NCBI GenBank assembly: GCA_020434085.1 | Contig: JAGRBM010000434.1 | Location: forward strand, 1-6,437 | Origin: Chrysiogenia bacterium | GTDB taxonomy: Bacteria > JAGRBM01 | Reading direction: 5' to 3' | DNA length: 6,437 nt | Shown here: piece after piece, positions 1 to 5,553 of the stretch | How positions within the stretch are numbered: the first letter of the stretch is position 1 | Layout: each line of letters starts with the position of its first letter | The notes under the pieces: generated by a model | Told to the model about the DNA's origin: nothing | Databases searched by the model: none | Seen by the model: the letters and a program-made list of their open reading frames with translations, nothing else | Translations under genes and position numbers: made by a program

Positions 1-120
1 GCGCTGGGCAACCTCGCCGACGCCATCAGCGTCTGGGACGAGGTCCTTGCCGTCTTTCCCGAGCACAAGGAAGCCCTTCTCTACAAGGCCATGGCCGAGA
101 AGAACCTGCACGGGAAATAG
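1..120 (+). CDS. C-terminal fragment of a TPR-like protein (5' end outside window)
   Basis: Frame 1 is open from the first base to the TAG at 118-120 and encodes the last 39 residues of a protein. The fragment reads as a TPR-type helix pair: small residue, then L-x-x-A-x-x-x-W-x-x-V-L-x-x-x-P (GNLADAISVWDEVLAVFP), followed by a second amphipathic helix (HKEALLYKAMAEKNL) and a short basic tail. The spacing of Gly, Leu, Ala and Pro fits the 34-residue TPR pattern, so the product probably ends in TPR repeats and acts through protein-protein contacts. Nothing else about its function can be read here. It lies on the same strand as the next gene, 84 nt upstream, and may or may not be co-transcribed with it. 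Codon use matches the neighbours. Confidence is high that this is coding and moderate that it is TPR. Confidence 0.75.
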   Translation, partial: ALGNLADAISVWDEVLAVFPEHKEALLYKAMAEKNLHGK

Positions 121-123
121 TCC

Positions 124-141
124 CCGCGCGAGCGGCCTTTT
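124..141 (+). terminator. Weak hairpin with short T run (possible terminator)
   Basis: Just after the TAG at 118-120, CCGC (124-127) can pair with GCGG (132-135) around a GCGA tetraloop, followed by CCTTTT. The stem has only four pairs and the T run is short, so this is a weak terminator at best. A second small hairpin, GCGGC (155-159) with GCCGC (163-167), follows, with a mixed C/T stretch after it. Either could attenuate read-through into the gene at 205. Neither is convincing alone. Confidence 0.2.
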
Positions 142-183
142 CTCATCGCAAGAAGCGGCAGGGCCGCCCCTTCCCTTTGTGAC

Positions 184-193
184 TGGTATGCTA
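184..193 (+). promoter_or_regulatory. Possible extended -10 element before the TPR lipoprotein gene
   Basis: TGGTATGCTA at 184-193 fits an extended -10 (TGn followed by TATGCT, four of six matches to TATAAT). No convincing -35 box lies about 17 nt upstream in the C-rich stretch near 164-169, which is acceptable for an extended -10 promoter. Initiation about 7 nt downstream would fall near 199-200, only a few bases before the GTG at 205, so the mRNA would be nearly leaderless. That agrees with the absence of any Shine-Dalgarno sequence before that GTG. The call rests on the motif alone. Confidence 0.3.
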
Positions 194-204
194 CGCTGCC
201 GCCT

Positions 205-1947
205 GTGAAGAAACTTTTTCAACCACTGCTGGTCATCGCGCTGCTGCTGGGCGGCTGCGCGCAGCTCGGCGGCCCCCGGCCCGAGGGCAAAGTCCTCATG
301 GGCGAGCAGGCCTGGGGCGAGCTGCGCCCCGAGGCGATCGCCGAGTATCTGCGCGGCGAGATGCTCTCGCAGGACGGAAACTTCGCCGGCGCGCTCGAAG
401 CATTCGGCGCCGCCCAGAAGGCCGATCCCGAGTCCAAGTATCTGCTCTACCGCCTCTACCACGCGCACCTGACCGTGGGTGACATCCAGAGCGCGGAGCA
501 AACCGTCCAGCGCGTCCTGACCCTCGATCCCCAGGACGGGCGGGCCCACTACCTGCTGGGCAAGCTCTACTACCAGACCAAGCGTCCCGAGCTCTCGCTC
601 GTGCAGTTTCGCGAAGCACTTGCCGCCGAACCAAACAACCTCGAGTACATGCTTTTCTACGGCCTGCTGCTGGCCGAGACCGAGCGCTACGACGAAGCGG
701 TATCCGTGCTCACCGACTTCCTCGAAGTGCGCCCCGATACCGACATCGTCCATTTTTCGCTGGCAAAGATTTACGCCATCCGGCAGGACTTCGACCGGGC
801 CGAGGCGCACTTCCGCCGCACCATCGAGATCAACCCGAACTTCCGCGCCGCCTATGTCGAGCTGCTGCGTATTTACGAGCAGGAAGAGGCGACCGAGAAG
901 ATCGCTGCCCTCTACAAGCTGCTGCTTCAGAACGTCGATCCCGAGAACGTGCAGCTCCGCGCGCAACTGGCGGAACTTTTCGTCAAGCAAAAGCGCCTTG
1001 GAGAAGCCGCCCAGCTCTACGAGGACATCCAGCGCGAGTCGCCCCTCGATGCCAAGGTCATGGCCAAGCTCGGGCTGATCTACTTCCAGCAGGAGCGCTA
1101 CGCCGAGGCCGTGCCCCAGTTCCAGCTCTTCCTGGCGGGCGATCCCACCAACGACATCGTTCGCTACTACCTGGCGCTTTGTTTCGAGCGGCTGGGCAAT
1201 CACGAAAAGGCGCGCGAGGCGCTCGAGAGCATCAAGTTCGGATCGCAGACCCACCTCGACGCGGTGGTCTACCTCTCCTATCTGGACGAGGAAGCCGACG
1301 AGGTCGACGACGCCATTGAGCGGCTGCGCGCCGCGCTGGCGCAGTATCCGGGCGAGGTGCGGCTGGTAAGCCGCATCGGCGACGTGCTGCGCCGCGCCGA
1401 GCGCACTGCTGAGTCCATCGAGTATCTCGAGGACGCGGTGAAGCGCCATCCCGAAAACGCCGACCTGCTCTTCTCGCTGGGAATGGCCTATGACGCCAAC
1501 GACCAGCTCGTGCGCATGGAAACAGCGATGAAGAAGGTGCTCGAGCTCAACCCCCAGCACTACAACGCGCTCAACTATCTGGGTTACACCTGGGCCGACA
1601 AGGGCCTGCACCTCGAAGAAGCCGAAGACATGGTGCGCCGCGCGCTGGCCCTCAAGCCCGGCGACGGATACATCACCGACTCTCTCGGCTGGGTCTACTA
1701 CCGGCAGGGACGCCTGAAAGAAGCCGTCGCCACCATCGAAGAGGCCGTGCGCCTGGCACCCGACGACGCGCAGATCGTCGCCCACCTGGGCGAGGTCTAC
1801 GAAGCCGTCGGCGAGCTGGAAAAAGCGCTGGCCGCGTGGGAGCAGGCCCACGAGCTCGTCGACAAGGAAGACGTCCGCCAGAAGAAACTGCGCGATGAAA
1901 TCGAGTCACACATCAACGCCCTGCGCAAGCGGCTCGGCCGCGGGTAG
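205..1947 (+). CDS. TPR-repeat lipoprotein, about 15 repeats, of the kind encoded next to lolB
   Basis: The product has 580 residues. The start is the GTG at 205, which places a typical lipoprotein signal at the N-terminus: KK, a hydrophobic run of about 11 residues, then LGGC with lipidated Cys18. The residue after Cys18 is Ala, not Asp, so by the E. coli rule it would be sorted to the outer membrane. From about residue 43 to 555 the protein is a near-continuous array of about 15 TPR units of 34-35 residues, most ending in a D/N-P turn, followed by a charged helix to the end. Repeats 13-15 (LNYLGYTWADKG at 456-467, DSLGWVYYRQGRLKEAV at 492-508, AHLGEVYEAVGELEKAL near 526-542) match from memory the conserved C-terminal half of the proteobacterial TPR proteins encoded beside lolB. 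Its role is probably as a scaffold for envelope proteins; the partner is unknown. There is no recognisable SD upstream. The stop is 13 nt before the next gene, so the two are probably co-transcribed. No catalytic domain is visible. Confidence 0.9.
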   Translation: MKKLFQPLLVIALLLGGCAQLGGPRPEGKVLMGEQAWGELRPEAIAEYLRGEMLSQDGNFAGALEAFGAAQKADPESKYLLYRLYHAHLTVGDIQSAEQTVQRVLTLDPQDGRAHYLLGKLYYQTKRPELSLVQFREALAAEPNNLEYMLFYGLLLAETERYDEAVSVLTDFLEVRPDTDIVHFSLAKIYAIRQDFDRAEAHFRRTIEINPNFRAAYVELLRIYEQEEATEKIAALYKLLLQNVDPENVQLRAQLAELFVKQKRLGEAAQLYEDIQRESPLDAKVMAKLGLIYFQQERYAEAVPQFQLFLAGDPTNDIVRYYLALCFERLGNHEKAREALESIKFGSQTHLDAVVYLSYLDEEADEVDDAIERLRAALAQYPGEVRLVSRIGDVLRRAERTAESIEYLEDAVKRHPENADLLFSLGMAYDANDQLVRMETAMKKVLELNPQHYNALNYLGYTWADKGLHLEEAEDMVRRALALKPGDGYITDSLGWVYYRQGRLKEAVATIEEAVRLAPDDAQIVAHLGEVYEAVGELEKALAAWEQAHELVDKEDVRQKKLRDEIESHINALRKRLGRG

Positions 1948-1960
1948 CCCCCGCACGCCT

Positions 1961-2818
1961 ATGCGATTTCGCACTTCCCTGCTCACGCTGGCGCTGCTCT
2001 TTTCTGTGAGCGGCTGCGGCTACTTCGCCAAGTGGCCGGCGCAGGCGGAGGCGCTCGCCTCCCTCAATGAGATCCTGAGCGCCGAGCCCGAGGCGGATAG
2101 CTTCTGGGGCGACGGGTGGGTGCGGCTCGAAAACGCGCGTGACAGCGTGGTCTTCGCCGCCGAGTTCGTCGTCGAGTATCCCGACAAGTTCCGCATGACG
2201 GCCTTCGGGCTCTTCGACAAGCCCGAGGCCTATCTTGCAAGCGACGGCCGGCGCATTGCGCTCTACCTGGTCGGCGAGAACCGCTACTTCTCCGGCCCGG
2301 CCCGCGGCGAGGCGCTGGCCACGATCCTTGGACTGCCGCCCATGGAGATGAAGGAACTGCTGGGTTACCTCACCGGACAAATTCCAGTGAGCGATACCAC
2401 GGGCGCAGATCTTGCCGCCGACAAGTGGAAGGGCCGCTGGACTGCCTCGGTCGGGCCGATCACCTCCGAGGAGAAGATCCGCTTTCCGCGCACCGGCGGG
2501 CGCATCGAGGGCTTTGCCCGCACCGCCCCGGGACGCCGCGTCGATGTGCGTTTTTCGAACTTCTCCGTGCCCGATGAGGGGAGCGCGCGTCCCTACCCCC
2601 ACCGCATTGCGGTCAGCGCGCCCGAGGCGCAGGCCCTCTTCCGGGTGAGCTTTCGCGAGATGGAGATCAACGCGCCGGTGGAGTCCAGGTCCATCTTCAC
2701 CCTGCGCGCGCCGCCGGGAGCGATCCACCTGCCCTTTACCCACGCCGCCGGGCTGATGGGCCTGCCGCTTCCGCCGGTGAATGAGCCCGCCGAAGAGCTC
2801 GCGCCCGTGCAGGATTGA
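1961..2818 (+). CDS. LolB-like (DUF4292-like) outer-membrane lipoprotein
   Basis: The product has 285 residues. The frame is open from an ATG at 1895 inside the preceding gene, but the ATG at 1961 is preferred because it gives an ideal lipoprotein signal: MRFR, a hydrophobic run, then VSGC with Cys19 followed by Gly. Residues 71-140 carry the pattern of LolB/DUF4292 half-barrels: VEYPDKFRMTAFGLFDKP (strand and turn), a SDGRRIALY strand at 94-102, NRYFSG at 107-112, and LGLPPMEMKELLGYLTG at 123-139. The C-terminus ends in a strand and F-x-L-x-x-P-P-G motif usual for such folds. LolB receives lipoproteins from LolA and inserts them in the outer membrane; that activity is inferred from weak pattern similarity. 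The length exceeds that of E. coli LolB (about 207 residues), so a related lipoprotein-binding fold without insertase activity is possible. The TPR gene immediately upstream supports the lolB link. No SD precedes the ATG. Confidence 0.7.
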   Translation: MRFRTSLLTLALLFSVSGCGYFAKWPAQAEALASLNEILSAEPEADSFWGDGWVRLENARDSVVFAAEFVVEYPDKFRMTAFGLFDKPEAYLASDGRRIALYLVGENRYFSGPARGEALATILGLPPMEMKELLGYLTGQIPVSDTTGADLAADKWKGRWTASVGPITSEEKIRFPRTGGRIEGFARTAPGRRVDVRFSNFSVPDEGSARPYPHRIAVSAPEAQALFRVSFREMEINAPVESRSIFTLRAPPGAIHLPFTHAAGLMGLPLPPVNEPAEELAPVQD

Positions 2819-2851
2819 CCGGCGAGCGGGCGCGTGGTACCTGCCAAGGCG

Positions 2852-4546
2852 ATGATCTCACGAGCAACTTATCTGGCCCTCGCCTTTGTGACGCTGGCGT
2901 GCGCGGCCTGCACGCGCGGTCCCGCGCAGGGGCCGAAAGAGAAGGCGCCGCTCGATGCCATGGCCGAGGCCCTGGAGAGCGTGCCGCCCGAGGGCGAGCC
3001 CGACGCGCACGGCGACTGGCTGGTGCGCTCGCTGGGCGCCGAGCCGCCCACGCTCAACCCGATTACATCGTCGGATGCCTCCGAGAGCACCATCAACCAG
3101 TTCATCTATGAATCGCTCATCCAGCGCAGCCCCAAGACCCTGGAGTTCGAGCCGGCGCTGGCCGAGTCCTGGGATGAGTCTGAGGACCACCTCACCTACG
3201 TCTTTCACCTGCGAAAGGATGTGCGCTGGCACGATGGAAAGCCCTTTACCGCCGACGATGTGATCTACAGCTTCGAGCGCATCATGGACCCGGAAGTCGA
3301 CGCCGCGCCGCTGCGGGTCTACTACCAGGACATCTCCGAGTTCGTGAAGATCGACGACTACACCGTGCGCTGCACCTACGGAAAGCCCTACTTCATGGCC
3401 TTCCAGAACTGCGGCGGGATCTCGGTGCTGCCCAAACACGTCTTCGACAATGGCGAAGACTTCAATTCCCACTCGGCCGCGCGCCACCCCATCGGCACCG
3501 GACCCATGAAGTTCTCCAAGTGGGAGACCGGCAAGATCATCGAGCTCGAGCAGAACCCCGACTACTACGACGAAAAGAACACACTGTTCTTCAAGAAGAT
3601 GCTCTTCAAGGTCATCACCGACAGCTCGGTCACGTTGCAGGCCTTCAAGGAAGGCGCGCTCGATACGGTCGGCCTCAATCCCGAGCAGTGGGTGCGCCAG
3701 ACCAGCTCCAAACGCTTTGCGCGCAACGCCAACAAGTTCGCCTTCAACCAGACGGCCTACAACTACGTGGGCTGGAACGCGCGGCGCCCCCAGTTCGAGG
3801 ACAAGCGCGTGCGCCAGGCACTCACCTTCCTGATGCCGCGCAAGGAGATCGCCCTCAAGGTCTACTACAACCTGGCCCGCGTGGTGTGCTCGCCGGTGCT
3901 TCCCGATACCGACTACTACAACGAAAAACTCGAGTGCCGCGGCTACGACCCGGCAAGGGCCCGCGCGCTGCTGGCCGAGGCCGGCTGGAGCGACAGCGAC
4001 GGCGATGGATGGCTCGACAAGGACGGCAAGCCCTTCCGTTTCGAAATGCTCGTCGTCGCCGGCAGCAACACCTACGAGCAGATCGCCACCATCTACAAAG
4101 AAGAGCTCGCCCGCGCGGGCATCGACATGGTGATCCGCCGCCTGGACTGGGGCGCGTTCTTGCAGCCCGTGCAGTCCCATGAGTTCGACGCCTGCATGCT
4201 CGGCTGGTCGCTCTCCATCGATCCCGATCCCTACCAGCTCTGGCATTCCTCAGGCGCCGACAAGGAAGGCAGCTCCAACCTCGTCGGGTTCAAGAACGCC
4301 GAAGCCGACAAGCTCATCGAGGACTTTCGCGTGAACTTCGACAAGGACGCGCGCGTGGCCATGCTCAAGCGCTTCCAGGAAATCATCTACGACGAGCAGC
4401 CCTACACCTTCCTCTTCATGTCGAAGGCGCTCATGGGCGTGCACAACCGCATTGTGAACATTCACTTCTATCCCACGCGCCCGCCCTATGACCTGCGCGA
4501 GTGGTTCGTCCCCGCCGGGCGCGCCCGCTACACGGAGGCGCCGTGA
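2852..4546 (+). CDS. Family 5 extracytoplasmic solute-binding protein (DppA/OppA/AppA type) of a peptide ABC importer
   Basis: The product has 564 residues from ATG 2852; GTG 2834 (570 residues) is in frame and possible, but ATG gives a cleaner signal peptide (MISR plus hydrophobic run). The N-terminus ends in A-C-A-A-C (Cys17, Cys20): either Cys could be lipidated, though neither lipobox is canonical, and ACA also fits signal peptidase I. The mature part is a full SBP_bac_5 protein. The family signature lies at about 102-126 (ALAESW, then LTYVFHLRKDVRW), followed by HDGKPFTADDV at 127-137, LPKHVF, GTGPMKF from 215 (usually GTGPY/F), and GYDPARARALLAEAGW. A DxDxDG loop at 381-386 resembles a calcium-binding loop. 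It captures oligopeptides or similar solutes outside the inner membrane and hands them to the permeases encoded next; substrate is not readable. Its stop overlaps the permease start (GTGA), implying translational coupling. Confidence 0.9.
   Translation: MISRATYLALAFVTLACAACTRGPAQGPKEKAPLDAMAEALESVPPEGEPDAHGDWLVRSLGAEPPTLNPITSSDASESTINQFIYESLIQRSPKTLEFEPALAESWDESEDHLTYVFHLRKDVRWHDGKPFTADDVIYSFERIMDPEVDAAPLRVYYQDISEFVKIDDYTVRCTYGKPYFMAFQNCGGISVLPKHVFDNGEDFNSHSAARHPIGTGPMKFSKWETGKIIELEQNPDYYDEKNTLFFKKMLFKVITDSSVTLQAFKEGALDTVGLNPEQWVRQTSSKRFARNANKFAFNQTAYNYVGWNARRPQFEDKRVRQALTFLMPRKEIALKVYYNLARVVCSPVLPDTDYYNEKLECRGYDPARARALLAEAGWSDSDGDGWLDKDGKPFRFEMLVVAGSNTYEQIATIYKEELARAGIDMVIRRLDWGAFLQPVQSHEFDACMLGWSLSIDPDPYQLWHSSGADKEGSSNLVGFKNAEADKLIEDFRVNFDKDARVAMLKRFQEIIYDEQPYTFLFMSKALMGVHNRIVNIHFYPTRPPYDLREWFVPAGRARYTEAP
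4534..4538 (+). promoter_or_regulatory. Shine-Dalgarno site deciding the GTG start of the first permease
   Basis: GGAGG at 4534-4538 lies 4 nt before the GTG at 4543, inside the last codons of the binding-protein gene. It supports GTG 4543 over the in-frame upstream GTG at 4501, which would add 14 Arg/Pro/Ala-rich residues that are out of place before a first membrane helix. Confidence 0.7.
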
Positions 4547-5550
4547 AGCAATACATCGCCAAGCGCATCCTGCTGCTGATTCCCACCCTGCTGGGCATCA
4601 GCCTGATCACCTTTGCCATCATCAACATGGCGCCGGGAAGCCCGGCCAATGCGCGCATCGCACAGATCTTCGCCGGCGAGGCCAGCGGCGAAGTGACCGC
4701 CGAGCTCATCGAGCAGACCAAGAAACTCTACGGCCTCGACAAGCCCATCCACGTTCGGTACTGGGAGTGGGTCAAGGGCATGGCGACCTTCGATTTTGGC
4801 GAGTCCTTCAAGGACCACCGCCCGGTGATCGACAAGATCCTCGAAGCGCTGCCCATCACGATGATTCTGAACATTCTCTCCATGATCGCGCTCTACCTGC
4901 TGGCGATCCCCTGGGGAATCTATTCCTCGCGCATCGCCGGTTCGAAGCTCGACCGGGCGGTGACCGTCGGGCTCTTCGTGCTCTACTCGCTGCCCACCTT
5001 CTGGGTGGCAACTATGCTCATCCTGTTCCTTGGCGGCGGGGAATTCCTCGACGTCTTTCCGACCTATGGCTACGAGACCTACGGGGCCGAGAGCTGGCCT
5101 TTTTTCGCGCGGCTCTGGGACTGGACCCTGCACCTGTTTCTGCCACTGGTGTGCATGAGTTACGGCGGCCTGGCACTGCTCTCGCGCTACGCGCGCGTCT
5201 CGATGCTTGAGGTCATCCACCAGGACTACATCCGCACCGCGCGTGCCAAGGGGCTCTCGGAAAAAGTCATCACGCTCAAGCACGCGCTGCGCAACTCGCT
5301 GCTGCCGCTCATTACACTGGTGGCCTCGATTTTTCCCTCGCTCTTTGGCGGCTCGGTCATCATCGAGACGATCTTCTCGATCTCGGGCCTTGGCAAGCTC
5401 GGCTTCGAGGCAATCCGCTCCAACGACTACCCCGTCGTCATGGCGATTACGACCATCTCCGCGCTACTCACCCTGGTGGGCATTCTGATCTCCGACCTGC
5501 TCTACGTGGTCGCCGATCCGCGCATTTCCTTTGAAGAGCGGGAGGCCTGA
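4543..5550 (+). CDS. Peptide-type ABC transporter permease, DppB/OppB family (YejB-like features)
   Basis: The product has 335 residues. It begins at GTG 4543 with a strong SD, overlapping the preceding stop by four bases. It is a BPD_transp_1 inner-membrane permease with the standard DppB layout: helix 1 at about 8-30 (KRILLLIPTLLGISLITF, then MAPG), a periplasmic segment with KLYGLDKPIHVRYWEW and FDFGESF, and helices near 105-125, 139-165, 194-215, 253-280 and 298-323. It ends with the family's DPR motif (ADPRISFEER). The cytoplasmic coupling loop is clear at 228-258 (DYIRTARAKGLSEK, then HALRNSLLPL), the EAA-type contact for the ATPase. Features that recall YejB rather than plain DppB are a GGGEFLDVFPTYG segment after helix 3, GLGKLGFEAIRSNDYPV, and the ISDLLYVVADPRISFE ending. 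It should pair with the next gene's product to form the channel for the solute delivered by the binding protein. It is full length with no missing motifs. Confidence 0.92.
   Translation: MKQYIAKRILLLIPTLLGISLITFAIINMAPGSPANARIAQIFAGEASGEVTAELIEQTKKLYGLDKPIHVRYWEWVKGMATFDFGESFKDHRPVIDKILEALPITMILNILSMIALYLLAIPWGIYSSRIAGSKLDRAVTVGLFVLYSLPTFWVATMLILFLGGGEFLDVFPTYGYETYGAESWPFFARLWDWTLHLFLPLVCMSYGGLALLSRYARVSMLEVIHQDYIRTARAKGLSEKVITLKHALRNSLLPLITLVASIFPSLFGGSVIIETIFSISGLGKLGFEAIRSNDYPVVMAITTISALLTLVGILISDLLYVVADPRISFEEREA
5540..5545 (+). promoter_or_regulatory. Shine-Dalgarno site of the second permease
   Basis: GGGAGG at 5540-5545 lies 8 nt before the ATG at 5554, within the last codons of the first permease gene. 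Spacing and sequence are near ideal and fix this start. Confidence 0.7.
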
Positions 5551-5553
5551 TCC

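Noticed and set aside
205-1947. Possible DNA-level tandem repeats within the TPR gene
   Set aside because: The repetition is at protein level only. The 34-residue units differ in codons and sequence, so there is no sign of recent DNA duplication.
1940-1954. Small hairpin (GCGGG with CCCGC) with the TPR stop codon in its loop, just before the LolB-like start
   Set aside because: The stem has five pairs with no T run after it, and such stems arise often by chance in GC-rich DNA. There is no support for a terminator or a regulatory role.
1895-1960. Upstream ATG extending the LolB-like gene into the TPR gene
   Set aside because: It would overlap the TPR gene by 53 nt and put 22 polar, Arg/Pro/Ser-rich residues before an otherwise ideal lipoprotein signal that begins at the ATG at 1961.
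1913-2743. Open frame of 276 codons on the - strand opposite the LolB-like gene
   Set aside because: It is antisense to a gene with a clear lipoprotein signal and fold pattern. The translation is Gly/Arg/Ala-rich without motifs or a plausible start context.
2858-4246. Long open frame of 462 codons on the - strand opposite the binding-protein gene
   Set aside because: It is a shadow of a strongly supported + strand gene in GC-rich DNA. Its translation is low-complexity, rich in Val, Gly, Leu, Asp and Glu, with no recognisable domain, as expected from the complement of a biased reading frame.
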